Shown: positions 24,109-33,002 of the stretch, piece by piece
How the letters are laid out: the number at the start of each line of letters is the position of its first letter
Numbering within the stretch: the stretch's first letter is position 1
Origin: Streptomyces sp. UW30
GTDB taxonomy: Bacteria; Actinomycetota; Actinomycetes; Streptomycetales; Streptomycetaceae
Assembly: GCF_008042075.1 (NCBI RefSeq)
Contig: NZ_RDBN01000021.1
Coordinates: forward strand, 140,410 to 174,243
Direction: 5' to 3'
Length of the DNA stretch: 33,834 bases
Made by a program: the position numbers and the translations under genes
Notes under the pieces: model-generated
Database searches by the model: none
Told to the model about the DNA's origin: nothing
The model's input: only the letters and a program-made list of their open reading frames with translations

Positions 24109-26659
24109 CCGGTCCCGCAGCCACCGTCACCCCGCCCGGCGTCGGCGCGGACCCCCCGTCCTGGACCGACCCGGGAACCCCGCTCCCGTCCGCGCCCTCT
24201 CCCGACTCCTCCTCCGGCGCCCCACGCAGCAACACCGTCAGCAACCGCACGGCGCCCCTCTTGTGCAGCGGATCGTTCCCGTTGCCGCACTTGGGGGACT
24301 GGATGCAGGACGGGCAGCCGGCGTCGCACTCGCAGGAGGCGATGGCCTGGCGGGTGGCGGTGAGCCAGGAGCGAGCCGTGTGGAAGGCGCGCTCGGCGAA
24401 GCCCGCGCCGCCGGGGTGGCCGTCGTAGACGAAGACCGTGGGGAGCAGGGTGTCGGGGTGGAGCGGGATCGATACACCGCCGATGTCCCAGCGGTCGCAG
24501 GTCGCGAAGAGGGGCAGCAGGCCGATCGAGGCGTGCTCGGCGGCGTGCAGGGCGCCGCCGAGGATCTCCGGGTTGATCCGGGCCTCGTCCAGCTGGTCCT
24601 CGGTGACCGTCCACCACACCGCGCGCGTGCGCAGCGTACGAGGAGGGAGGTCGAGCTTCGTCTCGCCCAGGACTTCGCCGGTGATCAGCCGGCGCCGCAG
24701 GAAGGAGACCACCTGGTTGGTGACCTCGACGGAGCCGTAGCACAGGCGGCCGTCGCCCCACGGGACCTCGACGTCCGTCTCCAGGACGGAGATCGCCGTC
24801 GTGTCGCGGGCGACCGTCGAGTACGACGGGGCGGCCTCCTCGACCAGGGCGACCGAGTCCTCCAGGTCGAGGGAGCGCACCAGGTACGTACGGCCCTGGT
24901 GCAGATGGACCGCGCCCTCGTGGACCGTGGAATGCGCTGCGCCCGCGTCGACCGTGCCGAGCAGCCGGCCCGTCCCGGCCTCGACCACCTGGACCGGACG
25001 GCCGCCCTCGCCGCGGATGTCGGTGAGGTCGGCGGCCCGTTCTCGGCGCGTCCAGTGCCAGGCCTTCGTGCGGCGGCGCAGCAGCTTCGCGGCCTCCAGC
25101 TGCGCCAGCAGGCCCTCGGTCTCGGGGCCGAACAGCTCCAGGTCCTCGTCCGTCAGCGGGATCTCCGCGGCCGCCGCGCACAGATGCGGCGCCAGGACGT
25201 ACGGGTTGTCGGGGTCGAGGACCGTCGATTCCACCGGACGGTCGAACAGGGCCTCGGGATGGTGGACGAGGTAGGTGTCCAGCGGATCGTCGCGGGCGAC
25301 GAGGACCGCGAGGGCGCCCTGTCCGGAGCGGCCGGCCCGGCCCGCCTGCTGCCACAGGGAGGCGCGCGTGCCCGGGTAGCCGGCGATGAGTACGGCGTCC
25401 AGGCCGGAGACGTCGATGCCGAGTTCCAGCGCGGTGGTGGCGGAGAGGCCGAGGAGTTCGCCGGAGTGGAGGGCCTGCTCCAGGGCGCGGCGTTCCTCGG
25501 GGAGGTAGCCGCCGCGATATGCCGCGACACGCCGGGCCAGGGAGCGGTCGACCTCGGCGAGGCGCTCCTGGGCGATGACCGAGATCAGCTCCGCGCCGCG
25601 CCGGGACCGCACGAAGGCGACCGACCGCACGCCCTGCACGGCCAGGTCCGTCAGGAGGTCCGCCGTCTCGGCAGTGGCGGTACGCCGGACGGGTGCGCCC
25701 TTCTCGCCCTGCATCTCGGTGAGCGGGGGCTCCCAGAGGGCGAAGACCAGTTCGCCGCGTGGGGAGGCGTCGTCGGCGATCTCCAGCACCGGGAGGCCGG
25801 TCAGGCGGCCGGCGGCCACCGAGGGCTCGGCGGCCGTCGCAGAGGCCAGCAGGAAGACGGGAGAGGCGCCGTAGCGGGCGCACAGACGGCGCAGTCGGCG
25901 CAGCACCTGGGCGACGTGGGAGCCGAAGACGCCGCGGTAGGTGTGGCACTCGTCGATGACGACGTACTTCAGCGCCTTGAGGAAGGAGGACCAGCGGGGG
26001 TGGGACGGGAGTATGCCGCGGTGCAGCATGTCGGGGTTGGTCAGGACGTAGTTGGCGTACTGGCGGATCCACTCGCGTTCCTCGAACGGAGTATCGCCGT
26101 CGTACACGGCCGGACGTACGGAATTGCCCAGCGGATGTGAAAGTTCCTTCACCGAACGGCACTGGTCCGCCGCAAGGGCTTTGGTCGGGGCCAGGTAGAG
26201 GGCGGTGGCGCCGCGGCCGTTCGGGGCCTCGGAGCCGTCCAGAAGGGTCGACAGAACCGGCACGAGGTAGGCCAGGGACTTCCCGGAGGCCGTGCCCGTG
26301 GCGACGACCACGGACGCGCCGTCCAGGGCGTGCTCGGCGGCGCGTGCCTGGTGGGCCCAGGGATGTTCGATTCCGGCCGTCTGTACTGCGGCGATGACCT
26401 CCGCGCGGATCCGGTCGGGCCAGACTGCATGGCGACCCTCCCGCGGGGGCACATGCTCCGTATGAGTGATGCGCGAAGCCCGGCTCGGCCCCGAGGCGAG
26501 TCGGCCCAGCACCGCGCCCGGGTCCACCCGGGAAACGGTGCCCGTCGGGGATCGATCGGATCGGTGATTCTTGGCCATCGGCACCGAGTGTGTCACTGGC
26601 GTGACGGACAATGGGACCAAGGCGTCGTGCACGCCTGCCGGTAAGTGATTGAATGCCAT
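23960..26659 (-). CDS. DEAD/DEAH-box helicase with DUF1998 zinc-binding domain (MrfA/Hrq1-like)
   Basis: An 899-residue superfamily-2 helicase. Motif I is ATGTASGKSLAY; motif II is VVIDECHTYRG (DECH); motif III is ASAT; motif VI is QQAGRAGRSGQGA. The C-terminal DUF1998 region has the four-Cys cluster CECDAGCPSCIQSPKC, as in the DNA-repair helicase MrfA and in Rv3649. The start at 26659 (MAFNHLPAG) gives codon 6 as TTA (26642-26644), so translation may need the bldA tRNA. There is no Shine-Dalgarno. A second ATG at 26578 (MAKNHRSD) would avoid the TTA and give 872 residues. A Pro/Ala-rich ~50-residue tail overlaps the converging TadG-like gene. Role in DNA repair is inferred from the family. 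Confidence 0.88.
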   Translation of the reverse strand: MAFNHLPAGVHDALVPLSVTPVTHSVPMAKNHRSDRSPTGTVSRVDPGAVLGRLASGPSRASRITHTEHVPPREGRHAVWPDRIRAEVIAAVQTAGIEHPWAHQARAAEHALDGASVVVATGTASGKSLAYLVPVLSTLLDGSEAPNGRGATALYLAPTKALAADQCRSVKELSHPLGNSVRPAVYDGDTPFEEREWIRQYANYVLTNPDMLHRGILPSHPRWSSFLKALKYVVIDECHTYRGVFGSHVAQVLRRLRRLCARYGASPVFLLASATAAEPSVAAGRLTGLPVLEIADDASPRGELVFALWEPPLTEMQGEKGAPVRRTATAETADLLTDLAVQGVRSVAFVRSRRGAELISVIAQERLAEVDRSLARRVAAYRGGYLPEERRALEQALHSGELLGLSATTALELGIDVSGLDAVLIAGYPGTRASLWQQAGRAGRSGQGALAVLVARDDPLDTYLVHHPEALFDRPVESTVLDPDNPYVLAPHLCAAAAEIPLTDEDLELFGPETEGLLAQLEAAKLLRRRTKAWHWTRRERAADLTDIRGEGGRPVQVVEAGTGRLLGTVDAGAAHSTVHEGAVHLHQGRTYLVRSLDLEDSVALVEEAAPSYSTVARDTTAISVLETDVEVPWGDGRLCYGSVEVTNQVVSFLRRRLITGEVLGETKLDLPPRTLRTRAVWWTVTEDQLDEARINPEILGGALHAAEHASIGLLPLFATCDRWDIGGVSIPLHPDTLLPTVFVYDGHPGGAGFAERAFHTARSWLTATRQAIASCECDAGCPSCIQSPKCGNGNDPLHKRGAVRLLTVLLRGAPEEESGEGADGSGVPGSVQDGGSAPTPGGVTVAAGPVKDPVSAGPSAQGRAADVPSSGSAPQAPSAAQAPEAAEAPSAPQAPPSP

Positions 26660-26741
26660 CGCGGCTGGCGAACCGACCTTGGGGTTGCAAGCCGAGGTGT
26701 CCCGAGGGGCGACCGCTCGATAGCAAGGTGCTGGAGGATCC

Positions 26742-27083
26742 GTGGACCTGTCCCTGTCGACCCGTACCGTCGGCGATCGTACGGTCGTCGAGGTCGGTGG
26801 CGAAATCGACGTATATACCGCGCCCAAGTTGCGCGAGCAGCTGGTCGAGCTGGTGAACGATGGGAGTTTCCACCTCGTCGTAGACATGGAGGGCGTGGAC
26901 TTCCTCGACTCCACCGGGCTCGGCGTGCTGGTCGGCGGCCTGAAGCGGGTGCGTGCCCATGAGGGCTCACTGCGCCTGGTGTGCAACCAGGAGCGCATTC
27001 TCAAGATCTTCCGCATCACCGGCCTCACCAAGGTGTTCCCGATCCACACCTCGGTCGAGGAAGCGGTAGCGGCGACCGACTGA
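26742..27083 (+). CDS. bldG: Anti-sigma factor antagonist BldG (STAS domain)
   Basis: A 113-residue STAS-domain regulator required in Streptomyces for aerial growth and antibiotic production. The phosphorylated residue is Ser57 in [13 protein letters not shown]. The whole protein is a single domain ([20 protein letters not shown] at the start). The GTG at 26742 has an excellent ribosome binding site, GGAGG, with 5 bases spacing. It is divergent from the helicase gene and followed by the anti-sigma gene, the known bldG arrangement. The unphosphorylated form is expected to bind anti-sigma factors and free sigma factors. A hairpin downstream may give a monocistronic transcript. Confidence 0.97.
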
Positions 27084-27090
27084 TCACCGG

Positions 27091-27121
27091 CCCGGGCTCG
27101 CCGTACGCCGGCGTGCCCGGG
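27091..27121 (+). terminator. Hairpin between bldG and the anti-sigma gene
   Basis: CCCGGGC-T-CGCCG (27091-27103) pairs with CGGCG-T-GCCCGGG (27109-27121): stems of 7 and 5 bp separated by a T-T mismatch, loop TACGC. There is no T tract, so partial termination or RNA stabilisation is more likely than a full stop. Confidence 0.55.
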
Positions 27122-27206
27122 GCTGCAGAAGGTGAAAGCGAAGGGGGACTGGGCTTTCGGCGGCCCGGTCCCCCCGACAGCACGCCCGAAGTTCTGAGGG
27201 GGATGC

Positions 27207-27644
27207 ATGGCCACCGTTGAACTCCGCTTCAGCGCGCTGCCCGAGCACGTCAGGACCGCCCGGTTGGTGGCGGCGGCGGTGGCGCGCAGGGCCGGAGTGG
27301 ACGAGGCCGTCCTGGACGAGGTCAGACTCGCCGTGGGCGAGGCCTGCACCCGGGCCGTCGGGCTGCACCAGAGCGTCGGCATCACCTCGCCGGTGAAGGT
27401 GTCGCTGATCGAGGAGGAGAAGCAGTTCTCCATCGAGGTCGGCGACGAGGCACCGCGCTCCGTTCCCGGCGAGCGGTCATCCGGCGCCGCGGGCGACGAC
27501 GGTGAGGTGGACGCCGAGGAGGACGAGATGGGCCTCGCGGTCATCAGCGGCCTCGTCGACGACGTGGAGGTCTCCGCCGGGGAGCATGGAGGCCTGATCC
27601 GTATGACCTGGCCGACGACACCGCCGGCCGCGGTACTTCCCTGA
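27207..27644 (+). CDS. Anti-sigma factor-like protein of the bldG operon (HATPase, degenerate ATP site)
   Basis: A 145-residue protein of the SpoIIAB/RsbW GHKL-ATPase family, the partner gene of bldG. The ATG at 27207 has GAGGGGG 4 bases upstream. The N-box region is AVGEACTRAVGLH: Glu45 is present but the usual Mg-binding Asn four residues later is Arg49. The G1 region GDEAPRSV lacks the D-x-G-x-G glycines, while the G2-like MGLAVISGL is recognisable. A 20-residue acidic insertion (GDDGEVDAEEDE) precedes it. Kinase activity towards BldG is therefore doubtful, although binding is known for this family in S. coelicolor. A strong terminator ends the operon. Confidence 0.9.
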   Translation: MATVELRFSALPEHVRTARLVAAAVARRAGVDEAVLDEVRLAVGEACTRAVGLHQSVGITSPVKVSLIEEEKQFSIEVGDEAPRSVPGERSSGAAGDDGEVDAEEDEMGLAVISGLVDDVEVSAGEHGGLIRMTWPTTPPAAVLP

Positions 27645-27669
27645 ACAGCTTCACCCACCCGTCTCATCA

Positions 27670-27708
27670 CGAAGGGGCCCTGCTCAGCAGGGCCCCTTCG
27701 TGTTTTTT
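27670..27708 (+). terminator. Strong intrinsic terminator of the bldG operon
   Basis: A 15-bp perfect stem (27670-27684 / 27686-27700, arms CGAAGGGGCCCTGCT and AGCAGGGCCCCTTCG) is followed by TGTTTTTT. It is the clearest intrinsic terminator in the window. Confidence 0.97.
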
Positions 27709-27729
27709 CCTCCGACGCCGGGGAATTCG

Positions 27730-27934
27730 TGAAGGAATTCACGATCGATCCTCCGATAATTGATCAAGCTCTTCATAATTTGATCAAGCATCAAAGTGGA
27801 CGTCAATGGTTTTAGGGCATTAGCGCTTTCGGGTTAAGTGGCTTGATGTCGATCATTTGCTGAACGGCATGTGAAGGCCGATTCCGCTTACCGCCATCTG
27901 TTTTGATCAGGTTCCGGTACCTAGAATCCGTCCA
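27730..27934 (+). promoter_or_regulatory. hppA upstream region with repeated TTGATCAAGC
   Basis: An AT-richer 260-base gap. It contains CGTGAA-GGAA-TTCACG (6-bp stem, about 27728-27743), two TTGATCAAGC decamers exactly 20 bases apart (27760-27769 and 27780-27789), and a third TTGATCA at 27903-27909. A TAGAAT hexamer (27922-27927) is a good -10 candidate; the -35 is weak. The repeats are palindromic at the core and lie on the same helix face. Confidence 0.5.
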
Positions 27935-27969
27935 CATCTTGAGCTCAGCCCAAGCGTCAAGGAGGACGA

Positions 27970-30375
27970 ATGGCGGGGCTTTCTACCCCTCATCAGCTGG
28001 ACCATCCCACTACCCTCGCAGCTGCAGTGCTGACAGACGACAACCGGATCATCATCACGATCATCGGTGTCGTCGCACTGGCAGCGCTCGTGGTCGCCGG
28101 CGTCCTGGTGCGCCAGGTGCTCGCGGCGGGCGAGGGCACCGACAGCATGAAGAAGATCGCGACGGCCATCCAGGAAGGCGCGAACGCCTATCTGGCCCGG
28201 CAGTTGCGCACGCTCGGCGTATTCGCCGTAGTCGTGTTCTTCCTGCTCATGCTGCTGCCCGCGGACGACTGGAATCAGCGCATCGGCCGATCGGTGTTCT
28301 TCTTGATCGGCGCCGCGTTCTCGGCGGCCACCGGCTATATCGGCATGTGGCTCGCCGTGCGCAGCAATGTGCGGGTCGCCGCGGCGGCACGGGAAGCGAC
28401 CCCGGCGGCGGGCGAACCGGAAAAGGATCTCACCGCCGTCTCGCACAAAGCCATGAAGATCGCTTTCCGCACGGGCGGCGTCGTCGGCATGTTCACAGTG
28501 GGGCTCGGTCTGCTCGGCGCCTCCTGTGTGGTGCTGGTGTACGCGGCCGACGCGCCGAAGGTGCTCGAAGGATTCGGACTGGGTGCCGCACTGATCGCGA
28601 TGTTCATGCGTGTCGGCGGCGGCATCTTCACCAAGGCCGCCGACGTCGGCGCCGACCTGGTCGGCAAGGTCGAGCAGGGCATTCCGGAGGACGATCCGCG
28701 CAATGCCGCGACCATCGCCGACAACGTGGGCGACAACGTCGGCGACTGCGCGGGCATGGCGGCCGACCTGTTCGAGTCGTACGCGGTGACCCTGGTCGCC
28801 GCCCTGATCCTCGGCTCGGCGGCCTTCGGTGACGCCGGGCTCGCCTTCCCGCTGATCGTGCCCGCGATCGGCGTGATCACCGCGATGATCGGCATCTTCG
28901 CCGTGGCTCCGCGCCGCTCCGACCGCAGCGGCATGACCGCGATCAACCGTGGCTTCTTCATCTCCGCGGTGATCTCGATCGTGCTGGTCGCGATCGCCGT
29001 GTTCGCGTACCTGCCGTCGTCGTACGCCGACCTCGACGGCATCGGCGACGCGGCCATCGCGGCCAAGGACGGCGACCCGCGGATCTTCGCGCTCGTCGCC
29101 GTGGCGATCGGCATTGTGCTGGCCGCCGTCATCCAGCAGTTGACCGGCTACTTCACCGAGACCAACCGCCGCCCGGTCCAGGACATCGGCAAGACCTCGC
29201 TCACGGGGCCCGCCACCGTCGTCCTGGCCGGTATCTCGATCGGTCTCGAATCGGCCGTCTACACCGCCCTGCTGATCGGCCTCGGTGTCTACGGGGCCTT
29301 CCTGCTCGGCGGCACGTCGATCATGCTGGCGCTGTTCGCGGTGGCGCTGGCCGGCACCGGCCTGCTCACCACGGTCGGCGTGATCGTCGCCATGGACACC
29401 TTCGGTCCGGTCTCCGACAACGCGCAGGGCATCGCCGAGATGTCCGGCGACGTCGAGGGCGCCGGCGCCCAGGTGCTCACCAACCTGGACGCGGTCGGCA
29501 ACACGACCAAGGCCATCACCAAGGGCATCGCCATCGCCACCGCCGTCCTGGCGGCGGCGGCGCTCTTCGGGTCGTACCGCGACGCCATCACCACAGGCGC
29601 ACGGGACGTGGGCGAGAAACTCAGCGGCGAAGGCGCGCCGATGAACCTGATGATGGACATCTCGCAGCCCAACAACCTCGTCGGTCTCATCGCGGGCGCG
29701 GCGGTCGTCTTCCTCTTCTCGGGTCTCGCCATCAACGCGGTGTCCCGGTCGGCGGGAGCCGTGGTGTACGAGGTGCGGCGGCAGTTCCGTGAGCGTCCCG
29801 GGATCATGGACTACACGGAGAAGCCGGAGTACGGCAAGGTCGTCGACATCTGCACCCGGGACGCCCTGCGCGAGCTCACCACGCCCGGTCTGCTCGCCGT
29901 GATGGCGCCCATCTTCATCGGGTTCACGCTCGGCGTCGGCGCCCTCGGCGCGTTTCTCGCGGGTGCGATCGGTACCGGCACCTTGATGGCGGTGTTCCTC
30001 GCCAATTCCGGCGGCGCCTGGGACAACGCCAAGAAGCTCGTCGAGGACGGCCACCACGGCGGCAAGGGCAGTGAGGCCCACGCCGCGACGGTGATCGGCG
30101 ACACGGTCGGCGACCCCTTCAAGGACACCGCCGGTCCCGCGATCAACCCGCTGCTGAAGGTGATGAACCTGGTCGCGCTGCTCATCGCGCCCGCGGTCAT
30201 CCAGTTCAGCTTCGGCGAGGACAAGAACGTCGGAGTGCGGGTTCTGATCTCCGTCGTCTCGGCCCTCGTGATCGCCGGCGCGGTCTACGTCTCCAAGCGG
30301 CGCGGGATCGCCGTGGGTGACGAAGACAACGCCGAGAGGTTGGCCAAGCCGGCCGACCCCGCGGTGGTCTCGTAG
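27970..30375 (+). CDS. hppA: Membrane-bound proton-translocating pyrophosphatase
   Basis: A 801-residue, about 16-helix membrane enzyme that hydrolyses pyrophosphate and pumps protons (EC 7.1.3.1). The substrate-binding sequence ADVGADLVGKVEQG and the following DNVGDNVGDCAGMAADLFESY are present, as is the later conserved Lys/Asp-rich motif GDTVGDPFKDTAGPAINPL. The sequence GNTTKA has Lys at the position that is Ala in potassium-dependent enzymes, so this is the potassium-independent type. The ATG at 27970 has AGGAGG 6 bases upstream. It has its own promoter region and a strong hairpin after it, so it is probably monocistronic. Confidence 0.97.
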   Translation: MAGLSTPHQLDHPTTLAAAVLTDDNRIIITIIGVVALAALVVAGVLVRQVLAAGEGTDSMKKIATAIQEGANAYLARQLRTLGVFAVVVFFLLMLLPADDWNQRIGRSVFFLIGAAFSAATGYIGMWLAVRSNVRVAAAAREATPAAGEPEKDLTAVSHKAMKIAFRTGGVVGMFTVGLGLLGASCVVLVYAADAPKVLEGFGLGAALIAMFMRVGGGIFTKAADVGADLVGKVEQGIPEDDPRNAATIADNVGDNVGDCAGMAADLFESYAVTLVAALILGSAAFGDAGLAFPLIVPAIGVITAMIGIFAVAPRRSDRSGMTAINRGFFISAVISIVLVAIAVFAYLPSSYADLDGIGDAAIAAKDGDPRIFALVAVAIGIVLAAVIQQLTGYFTETNRRPVQDIGKTSLTGPATVVLAGISIGLESAVYTALLIGLGVYGAFLLGGTSIMLALFAVALAGTGLLTTVGVIVAMDTFGPVSDNAQGIAEMSGDVEGAGAQVLTNLDAVGNTTKAITKGIAIATAVLAAAALFGSYRDAITTGARDVGEKLSGEGAPMNLMMDISQPNNLVGLIAGAAVVFLFSGLAINAVSRSAGAVVYEVRRQFRERPGIMDYTEKPEYGKVVDICTRDALRELTTPGLLAVMAPIFIGFTLGVGALGAFLAGAIGTGTLMAVFLANSGGAWDNAKKLVEDGHHGGKGSEAHAATVIGDTVGDPFKDTAGPAINPLLKVMNLVALLIAPAVIQFSFGEDKNVGVRVLISVVSALVIAGAVYVSKRRGIAVGDEDNAERLAKPADPAVVS

Positions 30376-30400
30376 GCGGTCTTACGACGGTCCTGCTCAA

Positions 30401-30444
30401 GAGGCGGGCGGGCGGCGCGCATTGACGTGCCGCCCGCCCGCCTC
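30401..30444 (+). terminator. Terminator of hppA
   Basis: GAGGCGGGCGGGCGGC (30401-30416) and GCCGCCCGCCCGCCTC (30429-30444) form a perfect 16-bp stem, 26 bases after the stop. The loop is 12 bases and there is no T tract. Confidence 0.85.
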
Positions 30445-30589
30445 GTGCTGGTTCACGCCCTTGCCGTGACCCTTCTCTCCCATGGTGCAAAAGGTATGAA
30501 AAGCCTACGGATGGCGTATGGGGCACGGTGTCGTCCCCGATCCGACGTGTAGGGTCCCGTGGCCGATAGCCATGGAAGGGACCAAACCG

Positions 30590-31186
30590 GTGAACAAGAA
30601 GCTCGCGGCCGTAATGTCCGGCGGTGCGGTACTGGTACTGGCGCTGACGGGATGCACGAGCGAAGAGGGCAACAAGGAGCTCGACGCCTGGGCCAAGAAG
30701 GTCTGTGACTCGGTGCCGGCGCAGAACGCGAAGATCTCGGCGGCCTACGTCGCGATCACCAAGGCGGCCAAGGACACGACCAGCACGCCCAAGGATCTCC
30801 AGGCGGCCGACTCCAAGGCCTTCCAGGACCTCGCCGACGGCTACAAGGAGCGCGCGACGCTCATCAGCTCCGCCGGGGCGCCTCCGGGGGTCGAGGGCGG
30901 CGCGAAGGCCCAGAAGGACGTCGTCACGAAGCTCACCGCCCTCTCCGCGGCCTACGCGGACCTGAAGAAGCGGGTCGACGGGCTGGACACGAAGAACCAG
31001 GCGAAGTTCGCGTCCGGCCTGAAGGACGTGTCGGCCGAGATGAAGCAGGTGGAGACCCAGCGCAAGAGCGCCGTGACGGCGTTGAAGAAGCTGGAGTCCG
31101 GCGACACCAAGAAGGCGCTGACCTCGCAGGAGGGCTGCAAGCAGGCCGCCGCGGCGTCCGGGGCGGCCGGGGCCACCGACAGCTGA
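30590..31186 (+). CDS. Small secreted lipoprotein of unknown function
   Basis: A 198-residue lipoprotein. From the GTG at 30590 (AAGGGA 8 bases upstream) the product begins with two lysines, a hydrophobic core and the lipobox LALTGC. An ATG at 30572 would add 6 residues before the signal. The mature part is Lys/Ala/Asp-rich and mainly helical: KELDAWAKKVCDSVPAQNAK, LKKRVDGLDTKNQAKF, and a repeated heptad-like pattern. Two cysteines (KVCDSV near the start, EGCKQA near the end) could bond. I do not recognise a functional domain. Promoter candidates lie at about 30545-30555 (TAGGGT). Confidence 0.85.
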   Translation: MNKKLAAVMSGGAVLVLALTGCTSEEGNKELDAWAKKVCDSVPAQNAKISAAYVAITKAAKDTTSTPKDLQAADSKAFQDLADGYKERATLISSAGAPPGVEGGAKAQKDVVTKLTALSAAYADLKKRVDGLDTKNQAKFASGLKDVSAEMKQVETQRKSAVTALKKLESGDTKKALTSQEGCKQAAAASGAAGATDS

Positions 31187-31271
31187 GCCGAAGTGGCCAC
31201 CCCTGGCTGGGCCGAACCGGCCTCCGGTGGCCGTGCCGACTCGGGGGGCGGGCGCGGGTCACAATGAGGGC

Positions 31272-32810
31272 GTGAGTGACTCCACGCTGCCCTCCCTGCC
31301 CACCTCCGACCGCCCCGATGTCGCCGTACGGCTGCGGGAGGCCCTGCTCAGGGCCTCCTTCACCGCCGACGGACTGCTTGAACTGCTCGGCGCGCCCGCG
31401 TACGCGGCGCTCGCCAGGAGCGAGACCGTGCCCGCGCTCCGGGCGACCCGCGCAGACGCGCCGCTCGAAGCGCTCGTACGGCTGTTCCTGTTGCAGCAGC
31501 CCGTTCCGCACGCGCGCGTGGCGGACGTGTTGCCTGTCGACGCGTGCCTGGAGAGCGGTTGGCTGGTCCGGGTCGGCGGCGAATCCGACGACGTCTGCGC
31601 GACCGTGGACGTACGGCCGTACGGCGGGCCCGGGGGCGAGGACTGGTTCATCGTGTCCGACCTGGGCTGCGCGGTCGGCGGTGCGGGCGGCAGTGGCAGC
31701 GACGGCCGTCAGGCGGACGAGGCTGTCGTCCTCGGCGTCGGCGGCGCCTCCACGACCCTCGCCGGCATCACCGTCCGCACGCCCGTCGCCTCCGCCCTCG
31801 ACCTCGGCACCGGATCCGGCATCCAGGCGCTGCACGCCGCGCAGCACGCCACGCGCGTGACGGCGACCGACCTCAACCCGCGCGCGCTGCACATCTGCGC
31901 GCTCACGCTGGCCCTGTCCGGCGCGCCGGCCGCGGACCTGCGGGAGGGCTCCCTGTTCGAGCCGCTCAAGAACGGCGAGACCTACGACCTGATCGTGTCC
32001 AACCCGCCCTTCGTGATCTCGCCGGGCGCGCGGCTGACGTACCGCGACGGCGGGATGGGCGGGGACGATCTGTGCCGGTCGATCGTTCAGGGAGCGGGAG
32101 AGCGGCTGAACGAGGGCGGGTTCGCGCAGTTCCTCGCCAACTGGCAGCACGTGGAGGGGGAGGACTGGCAGGACAGGCTCAGGTCATGGGTGCCGCGCGG
32201 GTGCGACGCGTGGATCGTGCAGCGCGAGGTGCAGGACGTCACGCAGTACGCCGAGCTGTGGCTCAGGGATGCCGGTGACCACCGGGGTGACGTGGCCGAG
32301 TACCAGGCGCGGTACGACGCCTGGCTGGACGAGTTCGAGGCGCGCAAGGTCAAGGGCGTGGGCTTCGGGTGGATCACCCTGCGCAAGGCGTCGGCCGCCG
32401 TGCCCTCGATCACGGTGGAGGAGTGGCCGCACCCGGTCGAGCAGCCGCTCGGCGACACGGTCCGGGCGCACTTCGACCGGCTCGACTACCTGCGCGCCCG
32501 CGACGACGCGGCCCTGCTGGAGGACCACTTCAGGCTCGTCGCCGAAGTCGTGCAGGAGCAGGTCGGGCTGCCCGGCGCCGAGGACCCGGAGCACGTGGTG
32601 CTGCGCCAGCACCGCGGCATGCGCCGGGCCACCCAGGTGGACACGGTCGGCGCGGGCTTCGCCGGCGTGTGCGACGGCACGCTGAGCGCGGGCCGCATCC
32701 TGGACGCGATCGCCCAACTGATGGGCGAGGACCCGGTGTTGCTGCGCGACCGGACGCCCGCGCAGATCCGGCTGCTGGTGGAGCAGGGGTTCCTCGAACC
32801 GGCGCGGTGA
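31272..32810 (+). CDS. SAM-dependent methyltransferase with NPPF motif (N-methyltransferase type)
   Basis: A 512-residue class I methyltransferase. An N-terminal ~150-residue helical/winged domain (LREALLRASFTADGLLELLG) precedes the SAM fold: motif I LDLGTGSGIQALHAA, acidic loop ATDLNPRALHI, and catalytic SNPPF in VSNPPFVISP. That motif marks N-methyltransferases of the PrmC/HemK/RsmC group acting on amide or base nitrogens. A C-terminal ~150-residue region is extra. The target is unknown. The GTG at 31272 has only a close AGGG; a CACAAT hexamer 6 bases upstream (31260-31265) suggests a leaderless mRNA. Confidence 0.86.
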   Translation: MSDSTLPSLPTSDRPDVAVRLREALLRASFTADGLLELLGAPAYAALARSETVPALRATRADAPLEALVRLFLLQQPVPHARVADVLPVDACLESGWLVRVGGESDDVCATVDVRPYGGPGGEDWFIVSDLGCAVGGAGGSGSDGRQADEAVVLGVGGASTTLAGITVRTPVASALDLGTGSGIQALHAAQHATRVTATDLNPRALHICALTLALSGAPAADLREGSLFEPLKNGETYDLIVSNPPFVISPGARLTYRDGGMGGDDLCRSIVQGAGERLNEGGFAQFLANWQHVEGEDWQDRLRSWVPRGCDAWIVQREVQDVTQYAELWLRDAGDHRGDVAEYQARYDAWLDEFEARKVKGVGFGWITLRKASAAVPSITVEEWPHPVEQPLGDTVRAHFDRLDYLRARDDAALLEDHFRLVAEVVQEQVGLPGAEDPEHVVLRQHRGMRRATQVDTVGAGFAGVCDGTLSAGRILDAIAQLMGEDPVLLRDRTPAQIRLLVEQGFLEPAR

Positions 32811-32999
32811 CCCCGCCCGGGGTTCGCCCCTGCCGCGTCACGCCTGAGATGGATTGGCACCCCTGATGCCCAAGTGTCCGGTCTGCCAGGATTGATCCCG
32901 AAAAGGTCTCCTGTCGGTGGTGGATGCGAAGCTACCTTCGAGAGACGGACTCGACGCGCCCTCGGGGGAGACGCGCTGCCTCGGGTCTCGGGGGGAGGC
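32811..32999. promoter_or_regulatory. Gap between methyltransferase and kinase genes
   Basis: About 190 bases. A short ACCCCG-CC-CGGGGT hairpin lies right at the methyltransferase stop (about 32810-32823) and could act as its terminator. Two TCGGGGG(G)AG repeats (about 32961 and 32990) lie near the kinase start. No gene is seen. Confidence 0.45.
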
Positions 33000-33002
33000 G
33001 TG

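Noticed and set aside
24263..26140. 625-residue plus-strand open frame over the helicase
   Set aside because: Antisense shadow; the minus strand has all helicase motifs.
26660..27742. Upstream extension of the helicase to 27742 on the minus strand
   Set aside because: It would run through bldG and the anti-sigma gene on the other strand; the protein becomes helicase-like only from about 26659.
27907..30081. 724-residue minus-strand open frame over hppA
   Set aside because: Shadow of hppA; Asp/Arg/His-rich sequence typical of antisense frames.
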